DNA of 64,000 bases, from contig NZ_ADEG01000068.1 of the NCBI RefSeq assembly GCF_000177075.1, positions 1 to 64,000 of the forward strand, read 5' to 3'. The notes beneath the pieces are model-generated. The model worked only from the letters and a program-made list of their open reading frames with translations, did not search any database and had not been told where the DNA came from. This stretch comes from Hoylesella buccalis ATCC 35310. GTDB taxonomy: Bacteria; Bacteroidota; Bacteroidia; Bacteroidales; Bacteroidaceae. Positions 1-8,371 of this stretch are shown here, one piece after another (the stretch's first letter is position 1; every line of letters starts with the position of its first letter). Made by a program: the position numbers and the translations under genes.

Positions 1-549
1 TGTATTGAGAAGCGTGGATATGTCATACGCGGTCTAATCATTGACGGGAAAAAGAGCCTCTTCAAGTCTTTCTCCGAGTACCATGTACAGATGTGTCAGT
101 TCCACATGAAGCAGATTGTCAGAAGGTATCTTACGCAGAATCCAAGAATGCTGGCCAGCCGGGATTTAAAAGCTCTTGTGGACAGGCTGCATCGAATCCA
201 CGAGGCTGATTTTAGGAGCGAATATCAAGCATGGAAGGAAAAGTGGAAGGGTACGATAGAACACCGCAGCCTGCACAAGGACGGCAGGCTGCATTATACG
301 CACCGACGGTTGAGGTCAACCATGAACAGCCTTGATTTCTACTTGCCTTATCTCTTTACCTGGCAGCGGGAGGACTGCCGAGGAATGCCCAATACTAACA
401 ACAAGATAGAGGGAACATTCACTGACCTGAAGAAAAACTTGAACAATCATAGCGGACTTACACAAGAGAATCGCAAAAGGTTCATCAATGGGTTTTTCTT
501 GGCATTGATAGAAACTCAAAGTATGAAAAAGCAGGAACCACACCCATAG
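1..549 (+). CDS. Transposase, C-terminal part (IS256-like, Zn-binding variant)
   Basis: The frame is open from base 1, so the N-terminus is outside the window; 182 codons are visible. The fragment looks like the C-terminal half of a DDE transposase. A conserved Asp (visible residue 15, in LIIDGKKS) is followed by a Cys-x-x-His pair (C32, H35, in MCQFH), and an Asn-rich stretch ends in Glu (NTNNKIE, E137), fitting the second Asp and the catalytic Glu of the triad. I recognise the pattern from Bacteroidetes transposases usually named IS256 family, variant Zn-binding type; the family name is from memory. An internal ATG at 91 is not the true start. The stop codon sits in the loop of a long hairpin (519-567). 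Nothing visible suggests inactivation, but only part of the gene can be judged. Confidence 0.8.
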   Translation, partial: CIEKRGYVIRGLIIDGKKSLFKSFSEYHVQMCQFHMKQIVRRYLTQNPRMLASRDLKALVDRLHRIHEADFRSEYQAWKEKWKGTIEHRSLHKDGRLHYTHRRLRSTMNSLDFYLPYLFTWQREDCRGMPNTNNKIEGTFTDLKKNLNNHSGLTQENRKRFINGFFLALIETQSMKKQEPHP

Positions 550-567
550 TGGATCCTGCTCATACTT
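519..567 (+). terminator. Imperfect hairpin spanning the transposase stop codon
   Basis: AAGTATGA (519-526) pairs with TCATACTT (560-567), and GCAGGAACCAC (531-541) pairs with GTGGATCCTGC (549-559) with one mismatch; four A residues bulge on the left arm. The loop holds the stop codon. A short T-rich stretch follows (gtcgtttt). It probably ends transposase transcription, and it could also block read-through or translation entering from outside the element. Confidence 0.5.
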
Positions 568-677
568 GTCGTTTTATACAATCCTATTCCTCATGGAGTT
601 GCTCCCCAGCAGAGCCCCATTATGCTTCAGACTGCATGGCAAAGGTATATAAACTCTTTGAATATTCTGAATAAAGC

Positions 678-737
678 CAGCCTGCAATTTGAGCTATTGA
701 ACACCTAATACAAAAAACAGCCTGCAAAATGAGCTAT
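678..737. repeat. Two 20-bp direct repeats 40 bp apart
   Basis: CAGCCTGCAATTTGAGCTAT at 678-697 recurs at 718-737 with two changed bases (ATTT to AAAT). The pair lies just beyond the transposase gene and may belong to the element's end or its target. Function unknown. Confidence 0.55.
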
Positions 738-929
738 ACGCCTGTTTTTTCTAGATTGAAAGTTTTTATGAGCCGTTTTTGGGGGTGAAAATTCAGAAAA
801 AACCGAACAATTCATGCCAGACGTATTACATTGATGGGGTGGGAATGTGGGGGTGATTTTCGTTCAACCACCTTGGGTAAAGGAGGATGTTTATTGTTGG
901 CGGACGTGTGTAATATTGACAATAATGCT

Positions 930-959
930 TTTGTCGTTCGAAAAAACTCTGTATCTTTG
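930..959 (+). promoter_or_regulatory. Promoter for the 984-2462 gene
   Basis: TTTG at 930-933, 18 bases, then TATCTTTG at 952-959, matching the Bacteroidetes -33/-7 pattern. Transcription would begin near 963-966, which excludes an upstream in-frame ATG at 831 as the start codon. Confidence 0.55.
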
Positions 960-983
960 GAAATGAATAATAGAAACAACCTG

Positions 984-2462
984 ATGGCAAAGAAAAAACA
1001 TAAAACGCAAGGCGGACAACAGTTCTTGTCAGATACCGACTATCTGAAACAGCGTATGCGGTCGGTTGAAATAGGGACATGCTATATTTCACCATCCATT
1101 CATGAACTTGGATTGGGGCATGTCGTGGTTACCCGTAGGCATACTGGAGGTAATGTCAGTGTGGGGTGTTATTTTGTGGATACCTTTTGCCTGGGTGTGA
1201 AAGACTCGTTCTACCGCCTGCGGATGACTCCGTACGAATTTTCCTTCTTCATGAAGCCGCTGGAACGGGAGGGTGTTGAGGAATGCAGCTACGAGGAGGC
1301 TCACAATTGGATATATGGTGCCATTGACTTTGCAGAGGAAGGCGGCATAAAGCCCGACAAGAGCTTTGCTCTGACGAAGTATATATTGGAGGAAGACACC
1401 GACGACGTGCCGCTGATAGAATATGAGTTCGGCAAAGACGGCCAGCATTTTCTGGCTGTGGACAGTGAACTGGAGGCAAGCAAGTACCTCCCCACGCTGC
1501 GGAAGACGCTGGGCGACGATTTTGACTTCATGATTAATGACGACTTGGATGACTTCGATGAGGACTACGAAGATGAGTTTGACGACATGGAGGACGATGA
1601 CTGGGACATGCCACGCAGCGGGACAGATGCGCTCGTGGACATGCCTTATACCTACAAGCATCCGCCTTATCCATCGACCTGTACCATCAAGCACGAGTGG
1701 CTGTTGCAGGAACTGGGTAAAAAGGAGAATGCCTTTGGACTGAAAGACGAGCTGACAGACCGTATTCTGACACTGCCCAAGGAGGAATCGCGGCAAGACT
1801 TAGAGCAAATTTTAGCGTTCAACCTGGGGTTAACCTGCGATGAAGATTTGACTGATGGCGATGATGAAGAGTTTATTGGCATTGTCGGCTCGTGCATTCT
1901 GTTACTGGGCGAGGTGGGGAACAGTGACAGTAGTTTGGATTTGGTATTGGAGATGATGAGGCAGTCGCCCGCGTTCTACGAGTATCATTTCGGTGATTTT
2001 GGTCCCGATATCTTGGTTCCGACGCTGAATAAACTTGGGCAACATCGAATCGACAAACTGCTGGATTATTGTAAGGAAGCGGGACTGTATACCTATGCCA
2101 AGTGTCAGGCAATAACAGCTTTGGCAAGCATTGGTGTTCTACAGCCTGACAGGCGGGACGAAATAGTAGGCTTGTTTAGAGAGCTTCTTGTGTTTGCCAC
2201 AGAGCACTTGGCCGAAAATACCACCTTCACTCCTACGCTGACCGGACTGATGACTTGTGATGTGATGGACTTACAAGCCCGAGAGTTGTTGCCAGAACTG
2301 AAGAACCTGTATGATACCAGGCTGGTGGATGAGGGCATTGCCGGACATTTCAGTGAAATAGAAAAGCAGCTGACAGGGCAGCTTCCCATGCTCATTGGTA
2401 TACAACAAGAAATGGACATTCGAAAAATATTTGCCAGGATGCGTACAATTTCATCAGATTAA
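984..2462 (+). CDS. Unknown protein with an acidic linker and a helical C-terminal half
   Basis: I do not recognise a named family. The ATG at 984 gives 492 residues beginning MAKKKHKTQ. In-frame ATGs at 831 and 963 exist, but the promoter at 930-959 puts the transcript start near 963, so 984 (or a nearly leaderless 963) is preferred. The first ~200 residues form a compact region with the motif GLGHVVVTRRH and a CYFVDTFCLGVKD stretch. A very acidic segment, almost all Asp and Glu, lies around 1530-1605. The rest looks all-helical, with HEAT-like segments such as ALASIGVLQPDRRDEIVGL. There is no signal peptide or membrane segment, so it is probably cytoplasmic. It stands alone beside the insertion sequence. 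Confidence 0.75.
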   Translation: MAKKKHKTQGGQQFLSDTDYLKQRMRSVEIGTCYISPSIHELGLGHVVVTRRHTGGNVSVGCYFVDTFCLGVKDSFYRLRMTPYEFSFFMKPLEREGVEECSYEEAHNWIYGAIDFAEEGGIKPDKSFALTKYILEEDTDDVPLIEYEFGKDGQHFLAVDSELEASKYLPTLRKTLGDDFDFMINDDLDDFDEDYEDEFDDMEDDDWDMPRSGTDALVDMPYTYKHPPYPSTCTIKHEWLLQELGKKENAFGLKDELTDRILTLPKEESRQDLEQILAFNLGLTCDEDLTDGDDEEFIGIVGSCILLLGEVGNSDSSLDLVLEMMRQSPAFYEYHFGDFGPDILVPTLNKLGQHRIDKLLDYCKEAGLYTYAKCQAITALASIGVLQPDRRDEIVGLFRELLVFATEHLAENTTFTPTLTGLMTCDVMDLQARELLPELKNLYDTRLVDEGIAGHFSEIEKQLTGQLPMLIGIQQEMDIRKIFARMRTISSD

Positions 2463-2523
2463 CAGTAGGTAGGTTTGATGGATGGAATTTCAGTTGTATG
2501 TCAAGAGAATGATAAATAAGAAA

Positions 2524-2561
2524 AACCATATCATTCCGCCTCATGACGGGTTGATATGGTT
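2524..2561 (-). terminator. Terminator for the outer-membrane barrel gene
   Basis: AACCATATCA (2524-2533) pairs perfectly with TGATATGGTT (2552-2561), with an extra CCG/CGG pairing inside. Read on the minus strand the stem is followed by TTTCTTATT, as expected for a factor-independent terminator about 70 bases beyond the stop at 2631. Confidence 0.6.
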
Positions 2562-2630
2562 GAATGATATGAAATACCTTAGCCTGCTAAGGCTGTTCGT
2601 ATTTTGACACGGTCATGCAGCTCGGTCTTA

Positions 2631-3149
2631 TCAGAATTTGTAGGCAAGACCAGCAGAGATGACGCCTTGGTTGGTGTTTTTAATAATCTGGAATTTAACC
2701 TCTGCATTCAGGGCAAGCTTGTCTGTGAGGTCGTATTGGAAACCACCACCAAGGTTAAGACCAAGATTGCCGTCACTGTATGAATATTTGCTTCCTTCCA
2801 CGACTTTACCTGTATGTTCGTCGAATGATTGAATGGCGCCATCAGCAGAAGCGTGGAGATAGGTAAGTCCCGCCAGAGGGTATACCTTGATATTGTTTCC
2901 AAGTGGGAAGAGATAATGTACATCCAGATTGAGATCCCACCAAGAAACGTTGTTCTTTTTTAGGAAGTAGTCGAATGTTGCCTGTGCGCGGATAGCGTCA
3001 GTGATTCCATAGCCACCCTTTACACCAATACCCAACGATTCGATTTCTGTTGGATACGCCAATTGCCCACCTAAATAGGCTTGACCCTTTTGCGCATAAG
3101 CGCCAATACTGAGCAATGCAATGACTGCTGTTAAAAATAATTTCCTCAT
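2631..3149 (-). CDS. Small outer-membrane beta-barrel protein
   Basis: 172 residues. The signal peptide (MRKLFLTAVIALLSIGAYAQ) ends in the AYAQ cleavage motif common in Bacteroidetes. The mature part is made of alternating short strands with many Gly and aromatic residues (LGIGVKGGYGI, YLFPLGNNIKVYPLAGLTYL, NLGLNLGGGFQYDL) and ends in AGLAYKF, whose terminal Phe is typical of barrels assembled by BamA. Size and pattern fit the OmpA-N/Opr-like eight-stranded barrel family. The role is probably structural or a small porin; no substrate can be inferred. It is transcribed alone, with a -7 box at 3264-3271 and a terminator at 2524-2561. Confidence 0.85.
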   Translation of the reverse strand: MRKLFLTAVIALLSIGAYAQKGQAYLGGQLAYPTEIESLGIGVKGGYGITDAIRAQATFDYFLKKNNVSWWDLNLDVHYLFPLGNNIKVYPLAGLTYLHASADGAIQSFDEHTGKVVEGSKYSYSDGNLGLNLGGGFQYDLTDKLALNAEVKFQIIKNTNQGVISAGLAYKF

Positions 3150-3263
3150 AATTACGATGATTAAATGAATAATGTATCCTATTCCTTAGTCATTGATGCT
3201 TAGTGAGAACCAATTTTGACTGATACCACCAGCCTTGACTTATGGGTTAAGAAAATGTTGTTA

Positions 3264-3271
3264 CAAAGATA
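3264..3271 (-). promoter_or_regulatory. -7 box for the outer-membrane barrel gene
   Basis: Minus strand reads TATCTTTG, matching TANNTTTG, about 115 bases before the start at 3149. I see no clear -33 TTG at the expected distance. Confidence 0.4.
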
Positions 3272-3324
3272 GAAAATGTTTATTATTTAAGGATGAATAT
3301 ATCATCTTTTTTTATTATGTTTTT

Positions 3325-4350
3325 TTATTCCATCTTATCAGCGATCGCCTGCTTAATCTTTACTTCCAACTCTTCGCACAATTCTGGATTGTCTTTGAGT
3401 AAGTTTTTGGTCGCATCGCGTCCCTGTGCCAATTTAGAATCTTGATACGAATACCACGAACCGCTTTTCTTGATGATGTCATATTCAACACCAAGGTCAA
3501 CAATCTCGCCAATTTTTGAGATACCTTCGCCGAAGGTTATTTCAAATTCAGCCTTGCGGAAGGGAGGTGCCACCTTGTTTTTAACCACTTTTACGCGAAC
3601 CTGGTTTCCAAGAACCTCGTCGCCATCCTTCACACTCGATTTCTTGCGGATGTCAAGACGCACCGAAGCGTAAAACTTCAGCGCGTTACCACCTGTCGTT
3701 GTTTCAGGACTTCCAAACAGCACGCCTATCTTTTCGCGCAGTTGGTTGATGAAGATGCATGTGGTATTGGTTTTGCTGATGGTAGAAGTTAGTTTTCGCA
3801 AGGCCTGACTCATCAATCGGGCTTGCAGGCCAACATTGCTATCGCCCATGTCACCTTCTATTTCTTTCTTGGGAGTCAGTGCAGCCACTGAGTCGACAAC
3901 CAGGATGTCTATAGCCGACGAGCGGATGAGTTGGTCGGCTATTTCCAACGCTTGTTCACCATTGTCGGGTTGTGAAATCCACAGATTGTCGACATCCACG
4001 CCCAACTTAGCCGCATAAAAACGGTCGAAAGCGTGTTCGGCATCGATGAAAGCAGCAATGCCGCCAGCTTTTTGTGCTTCGGCAATGGCATGGATTGCCA
4101 ATGTTGTTTTACCCGACGACTCTGGCCCGAATATCTCTATGATTCTTCCTCGTGGATATCCACCAACGCCCAAAGCCACGTCTAAGGCGATGCTGCCAGT
4201 GGGAATTACTTCCACATCGGCTATTTGTTCGTCGCCCATGCGCATGATGGCGCCTTTACCAAAGTCTTTTTCTATTTTAGCCATCGCAGCTTGTAGGGCT
4301 TTCAATTTTCCCTCGCCGGATGTAGGATTGTTTGTTTGTTCTTTTGCCAT
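3325..4350 (-). CDS. recA: Recombinase RecA
   Basis: 341 residues, the usual length. RecA coats single-stranded DNA, drives strand exchange and triggers LexA-type self-cleavage. Visible landmarks: Walker A GPESSGKT (75-82), catalytic Glu in DAEHAF (E105), Walker [11 protein letters not shown] with D153, the [13 protein letters not shown] segment, and [10 protein letters not shown] with the ATP-sensing Gln (Q203). The short acidic C-terminal tail is mostly replaced by Lys/Ile-rich sequence ending in DKME. A GC-rich palindrome (4362-4398) lies 12 bases before the start codon and would fall in the leader. No LexA-type box was recognised. Confidence 0.98.
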   Translation of the reverse strand: MAKEQTNNPTSGEGKLKALQAAMAKIEKDFGKGAIMRMGDEQIADVEVIPTGSIALDVALGVGGYPRGRIIEIFGPESSGKTTLAIHAIAEAQKAGGIAAFIDAEHAFDRFYAAKLGVDVDNLWISQPDNGEQALEIADQLIRSSAIDILVVDSVAALTPKKEIEGDMGDSNVGLQARLMSQALRKLTSTISKTNTTCIFINQLREKIGVLFGSPETTTGGNALKFYASVRLDIRKKSSVKDGDEVLGNQVRVKVVKNKVAPPFRKAEFEITFGEGISKIGEIVDLGVEYDIIKKSGSWYSYQDSKLAQGRDATKNLLKDNPELCEELEVKIKQAIADKME

Positions 4351-4361
4351 AAATAAATGGA

Positions 4362-4398
4362 AGCCTCACCCCCGTCCCCTCCCCAAAGGGGATGGGCG
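4362..4398 (-). repeat. GC-rich palindromic repeat, copy 1, in the recA leader
   Basis: A CCCCTCCCC arm, AAA loop and GGGGATGGG arm form a strong imperfect hairpin, preceded by GCCTCACCCCCGT. It is an inverted relative of the copy at 4522-4562. Repeats of this kind (gcctcaccccc...ctcccc...gggg) are, from memory, scattered between genes in many Prevotella-type genomes. Confidence 0.7.
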
Positions 4399-4521
4399 TA
4401 GATAGCTTCTTTTTTTATTGTTATTGTTTAATAATGTTATTTCTCACTGTTGATTAAATGAACGGTCATTTATTGTTTATCTTTATTGGTAAGCAATGAT
4501 GCTTTCAGCAGAAAGTCTAAT

Positions 4522-4562
4522 CACTCCCCTCCCTTTCGGGGAGGGGCAGGGGGAGAGGCCTC
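4522..4562 (+). repeat. GC-rich palindromic repeat, copy 2, just after the 4566-5783 gene
   Basis: CCCCTCCC, TTTC loop, GGGGAGGGG (4526-4546), followed by CAGGGGGAGAGGCCTC. Its reverse complement matches copy 1 at 4362-4398, so the two are arranged inverted around a ~120-base AT-rich core. On the minus strand it lies directly after the stop at 4566 and could act as a terminator or an mRNA 3'-end stabiliser. Confidence 0.7.
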
Positions 4563-4565
4563 TTT

Positions 4566-5783
4566 TCATTCCTCTCCAAACACTTCGTGCCAAGGCAAGC
4601 CTTGCTTGTTGAGTTGTTCCATGAAGGGGTCGGGGTCGAAGTCTTCTACATTCCAAACGCCGGGTTTCTTCCAAAGACCTTTCAGGAACATCATGGCACC
4701 AATCATGGCAGGCACACCAGTGGTATAGCTCACTCCTTGCATCCCCGTTTCTTTGTAGGCATCCTGGTGTTTGCAGTTGTTGTAAACGTAATAGGATAGT
4801 TCTTTGCCGTCTTTTATACCACGAATGCGACAGCCGATGCTCGTCTCACCGTCGTAGTTCTCGCCAAGGTCTTGTGGATTGGGCAAAACGGCTTTCAAGA
4901 ATTGTAGAGGAACAATGTTCACCTTCACCTTCTTGCCCGAACCGTCTGCCAATTCAGCTTCGTATTCAATCTCGTCAATGCGCGACATTCCCAAGTTTTG
5001 AATGACATCCAGATAGTTAAGGTATTGCTCTCCGAAAGTCATCCAAAAGCGAGCCTGCTTGATGGTAGGATAGTTTTTCACCAAACTTTCCAGCTCTTCG
5101 TGGTGCATCAGATAGCTCTCACGCGGCCCAATGTTTGGGTAAGTAATGGGTTTATGAATTTCTAACGGTTCGGTTTCTATCCATTTGCCGTCTTTATAAT
5201 AAAGACCCTTCTGCGTAATCTCTCGAATATTGATTTCTGGATTGAAGTTTGTGGCAAATGCCTTGTGGTGATTGCCCGCATTACAATCCACGATATCCAA
5301 ATAATGTATCTCGTCGAAATAATGCTTGGCTGCGTAGGCGGTGAAGATACCACTCACGCCTGGGTCGAAACCACAACCCAGGATGGCCGTAAGTCCAGCC
5401 TGCTCAAACTTTTCTTTGTATGCCCATTGCCATGAATATTCAAAGTGCGCCTCGTCTCTGGGCTCATAGTTGGCCGTGTCCAGGTAGTTGCAACCACAGG
5501 CCAGACAAGCCTCCATGATGGTGAGGTCTTGGTAGGGCAAAGCCAAGTTGATGACCAATTCGGGTTGATAATCGTTCATCAGCGATTTGAGTTGTTCCAC
5601 ATCGTCAGCATCTACCTGAGCTGTTTTGATGCTTGGCTTACCAATTGCTTTCACAATTTCATCACATTTTTCCTTTCGTCGGCTTGCTATCATGAAGTCA
5701 GTGAAAACCTCTGGGTTTTGTGCAATCTTAAATGCGGCAACTGTTGCCACGCCACCGGCGCCAATCATTAAAACTTTTGACAT
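4566..5783 (-). CDS. Saccharopine-dehydrogenase-family enzyme, probably carboxynorspermidine synthase
   Basis: 405 residues. The N-terminus has a dinucleotide-binding fold with the glycine motif MIGAGGVAT (6-14) and a basic cluster SRRKEK that fits NADP(H) preference. The middle carries GCGFDPGVSGIF and NPEINIREITQKG, and the C-terminus TTGVPAMIGAMMFLKG, as in the Lys1-like family. Length and motifs match carboxynorspermidine/carboxyspermidine dehydrogenase, which condenses L-aspartate semialdehyde with a diamine in the alternative polyamine pathway. The partner decarboxylase NspC is not in the window, so the exact substrate is inferred. A saccharopine dehydrogenase in lysine metabolism is the alternative. 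It is 88 bases downstream of the 5872-6471 gene and probably co-transcribed with it. Confidence 0.85.
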   Translation of the reverse strand: MSKVLMIGAGGVATVAAFKIAQNPEVFTDFMIASRRKEKCDEIVKAIGKPSIKTAQVDADDVEQLKSLMNDYQPELVINLALPYQDLTIMEACLACGCNYLDTANYEPRDEAHFEYSWQWAYKEKFEQAGLTAILGCGFDPGVSGIFTAYAAKHYFDEIHYLDIVDCNAGNHHKAFATNFNPEINIREITQKGLYYKDGKWIETEPLEIHKPITYPNIGPRESYLMHHEELESLVKNYPTIKQARFWMTFGEQYLNYLDVIQNLGMSRIDEIEYEAELADGSGKKVKVNIVPLQFLKAVLPNPQDLGENYDGETSIGCRIRGIKDGKELSYYVYNNCKHQDAYKETGMQGVSYTTGVPAMIGAMMFLKGLWKKPGVWNVEDFDPDPFMEQLNKQGLPWHEVFGEE

Positions 5784-5871
5784 GATAAAGATTCCCCGTC
5801 ACCCCCAGCATGTGGAGGAGAGTGCCTCGCAGGGTACGCTTTTAGCGGCACTTTCTGTTGGTTGTTATACG

Positions 5872-6471
5872 TTATTTTATTTCTTCACTCTTGATTCCCA
5901 AGGCGTTCATCAGCGAGTAGCCCAATATCTCTTGCCTGAAGTTGCCTCCTGGTAAGGGTTGCATGGCAAACACCGTGATGCGCTTGTCGTCGTCTACCTG
6001 TTGCAACACATGGCGCATACGGTCGTACAGACCATCTTTCTCGAAGTTTGGAACGATCATCACGCGTTTCACATTAGGCTGTTCGCATGCTGCTTGCACA
6101 ATCTCCATCAGGAAGTCTGTCTCATCAACAATCTCCTCGATGGGCAGCGAACTGAGCATGAATTCACCCAAGTGGTCTTTGAAAGCCTTTCCGTTCAGGT
6201 CACTTTCATAATCAGATGGCATGAAATTCTCCATGCCCTTCCTGTCTTTTCGATGAATCAGCACCACCTGAGTTTGGTGTTCACCCTCCCTGATGCCGCC
6301 GTCAAGCGCCACGCAGTCTAACCACCTGGGCAGGTCAGCAGCGGGAATACGTCGCCCAATCATCCGCTCGAAGTTGACGATGAGGTCAAAAGTCACGCTG
6401 TCAACATAATCAGCATCTGCGATGATGATGTTTTCGCTCCATTGCGCTTCGCTGTTGATTTGTGTATCCAT
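5872..6471 (-). CDS. Conserved Bacteroidetes protein (DUF6621-like)
   Basis: 199 residues from the ATG at 6471 (MDTQINSEAQW). An in-frame ATG at 6519 lies upstream of a promoter -7 box (6478-6485), so the shorter start is preferred. The sequence is strongly patterned: ENIIIADADYVDSVTFDLIVNFERMIGRRIP, a WLDCVALDGG block, VKRVMIVPNF, and a C-terminal MQPLPGGNFRQEILGYSLMNALGI. I recall this as a Bacteroidetes-specific family of unknown function, possibly DUF6621. No signal peptide is present in the chosen frame. The alternating hydrophobic strands and DADYVD/DETDF acidic motifs suggest a Rossmann-like cytoplasmic fold, but no activity can be assigned. Confidence 0.75.
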   Translation of the reverse strand: MDTQINSEAQWSENIIIADADYVDSVTFDLIVNFERMIGRRIPAADLPRWLDCVALDGGIREGEHQTQVVLIHRKDRKGMENFMPSDYESDLNGKAFKDHLGEFMLSSLPIEEIVDETDFLMEIVQAACEQPNVKRVMIVPNFEKDGLYDRMRHVLQQVDDDKRITVFAMQPLPGGNFRQEILGYSLMNALGIKSEEIK

Positions 6472-6477
6472 ACCTTG

Positions 6478-6485
6478 CAAAGTTA
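6478..6485 (-). promoter_or_regulatory. -7 box for the 5872-6471 gene
   Basis: Minus strand TAACTTTG, ending only seven bases before the ATG at 6471, so the transcript would be almost leaderless. No convincing -33 TTG. Confidence 0.4.
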
Positions 6486-6620
6486 GTGAAAAAAGTAAGA
6501 ATAAGCGGCTGAATGCCATTCTTTTTATTTTCTAATTTTGGAATTATCAATTATTCTGGCCCATGTGACTGAAATGTGTCATGTAAAAACAAACAACACA
6601 TCCCTTATTTCCTTCAAAAC

Positions 6621-6708
6621 CAATCTCAATGAGTTTGGAGGCTAATATCAATGACTTTGGAGGTCAAACTCAATGACTTTAGAGGCCAATCTCATTGCTT
6701 TTGGAAAT
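6621..6708. repeat. 22-bp tandem array A (four units)
   Basis: Four consecutive 22-base units (starts 6621, 6643, 6665, 6687) share the core TCAATGACTTTGGAGGC with one to several changes each and begin CAA or TAA. No spacer separates them. The array lies in the divergent gap between the 5872-6471 gene and nhaD. Just after it, GGCCTG-TTTTT-CAGGCC (6719-6735) makes a perfect small hairpin. No gene lies in the gap. Confidence 0.8.
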
Positions 6709-6833
6709 CTGTATTTTTGGCCTGTTTTTCAGGCCGACGACGGGTTCGTAGTTCTATGTTGAGGTTGGGATATGCCATTAGAAGGGTGTTGCAAAATAAA
6801 GAGGGTGTTAATAATAATAAAGATGTGTTTTTT

Positions 6834-6865
6834 TTTGGTTGTTCAGTAGGCAACAACTATCTTTG
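6834..6865 (+). promoter_or_regulatory. nhaD promoter
   Basis: TTTG (6834-6837), 20 bases, TATCTTTG (6858-6865). The transcript would start near 6871, leaving a ~90-base leader. Confidence 0.6.
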
Positions 6866-6961
6866 CAAAGATTTTTCAGCCAAGGCTATCAAAGACACTT
6901 TTCAGCACTCTGTAGCATGATTTCAGCTGAACTTAACGAAAAATAATTAGATATAAATTTT

Positions 6962-8311
6962 ATGACATCTTTAACGTTAGCGATTGTTGTCGTTTTCATC
7001 ATTGGTTATCTATGTATAGCCATTGAGAGTGTTACTAAGGTGAATAAGGCCGCTGTTGCCTTATTGATGTTCGTGTTCTGCTGGACACTGTTCATGCTCG
7101 ACCCAAATGCGTATATGCCTGGGGTTACGGGGCAAGACTTGATTAACCAGGTGAGCCATGTCATTGAAAAGCATTTGGGTAGTACGTCTACCACTTTGTT
7201 CTTCTTGATGGGTGCCATGACCATTGTCGAGGTGGTTGACCAGAATGGTGGATTCAACTTCGTGCGCGATGTCATGAAGACTAAGAGCAAGCGAACCCTG
7301 TTGTGGCGTATCGCTTTCATGACTTTCATCCTCTCTGCCATCTTGGATAACCTGACTACCAGTATCGTGATGATCATGATTTTACGCAAGTTGGTACATA
7401 GTCACGAAGACCGTTTGATATATGCTTCTTTGGTCATCATCTCGGCTAACGCCGGTGGAGCGTTCTCGCCTATCGGCGATGTGACGACCATTATGCTGTG
7501 GAACAAGGGTGTTATCACGGCTTTGGGCGTGATGGAAGAAATCTTCCTGCCATCGGTTATGGCCATGGTTGTGCCAGCATTCATCATGCAATATTCATTG
7601 AAAGGCGAGTTGGAGATGGCGGAAGTCAACATGAAGTCCGACTATCATGTGCTTGACTTTACTGAGCGGCAGCGCAAAGTGATATTCATAGTCGGCGTTG
7701 GCGGCTTGATGTTTGTACCGATTTTCAAGAGCTTGACCCACCTGCCGCCGTTTGTAGGCATCTTGTTGGTGCTGGGTGTGCTTTGGACTGTCACCGAGGT
7801 GTTCTACCGTGGGTTGGATCATAAGAAAGATGGAATGGGCAAGCGCGTGAGCAAACTGCTGTCTAACATCGACATGTCTACCATCCTGTTCTTCCTTGGT
7901 ATCCTCATGGCAGTGGCTTGTTTGGAAGAAATTGGCGTGCTGGGAGGCCTGGGCGTATGGCTCAACGACGTGTCTAACGGCAACCACTATGTGGTGACAG
8001 GTGTGATTGGTGTGATTTCGAGCATCGTAGACAATGTTCCCTTGGTGGCTGGATGCATGGGCATGTACCCCTTGGAGGCTGTTGGCGACATGGCTATTGA
8101 TGGAATTTTTTGGCAGTTGCTGGCTTACTGTGCCGGTGTTGGTGGGTCTATCCTCATCGTGGGCAGTGCGGCTGGCGTGGTTGTGATGGGTCTGGAGAAG
8201 ATTACCTTCGGTTGGTATATGAAGCATGTCAGCTGGTTAGCCTTCGTTGGTTACCTTGCAGGTATCTTGAGTTACTGGGTTATCCGTTCGTTCATCATAC
8301 CTATGCCCTAA
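6962..8311 (+). CDS. nhaD: Na+/H+ antiporter NhaD
   Basis: 449 residues, very hydrophobic, with about 12 predicted membrane segments; the first begins at residue 4. It exports sodium (or lithium) in exchange for protons at the inner membrane. Diagnostic stretches are FILSAILDNLTTSIVMIMIL, with the conserved Asp-Asn, the SANAGGAFSPIGDVTTIMLW segment, and a second Asp-Asn in SIVDNVPLVAGCMGMYPL. These paired, discontinuous-helix motifs are characteristic of the NhaD/ArsB (ion transporter) superfamily. It is expressed from its own promoter (6834-6865) and is followed by a decayed gene, so it is probably monocistronic. Confidence 0.93.
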   Translation: MTSLTLAIVVVFIIGYLCIAIESVTKVNKAAVALLMFVFCWTLFMLDPNAYMPGVTGQDLINQVSHVIEKHLGSTSTTLFFLMGAMTIVEVVDQNGGFNFVRDVMKTKSKRTLLWRIAFMTFILSAILDNLTTSIVMIMILRKLVHSHEDRLIYASLVIISANAGGAFSPIGDVTTIMLWNKGVITALGVMEEIFLPSVMAMVVPAFIMQYSLKGELEMAEVNMKSDYHVLDFTERQRKVIFIVGVGGLMFVPIFKSLTHLPPFVGILLVLGVLWTVTEVFYRGLDHKKDGMGKRVSKLLSNIDMSTILFFLGILMAVACLEEIGVLGGLGVWLNDVSNGNHYVVTGVIGVISSIVDNVPLVAGCMGMYPLEAVGDMAIDGIFWQLLAYCAGVGGSILIVGSAAGVVVMGLEKITFGWYMKHVSWLAFVGYLAGILSYWVIRSFIIPMP

Positions 8312-8371
8312 TAATTTCACTGAACAACGCTTTACAAAATGGTACGGCTGACCTGATTGAAACATGAAATA

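Larger units (their letters stand above)
550..983. other. Gap downstream of the transposase: short repeats and a promoter, no gene
   Basis: No convincing coding frame. It contains the right arm of the hairpin at the transposase stop, two near-identical 20-base repeats (678-697 and 718-737) and a Bacteroidetes-type promoter (930-959). The right end of the insertion sequence presumably lies here, but no terminal inverted repeat can be identified without the left end. Confidence 0.5.

Noticed and set aside
831-983. N-terminal extension of the 984-2462 protein
   Set aside because: A promoter (930-959) lies inside this stretch, and the encoded extension (MMGWECGGDF...) has no domain character.
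1089-1796. 235-codon frame opposite the acidic-linker protein
   Set aside because: Antisense shadow of a gene with good coding pattern; composition is typical of reverse-frame translation.
6651-6920. 89-codon frame upstream of nhaD
   Set aside because: It runs through array A and the nhaD promoter, so it is a chance frame.
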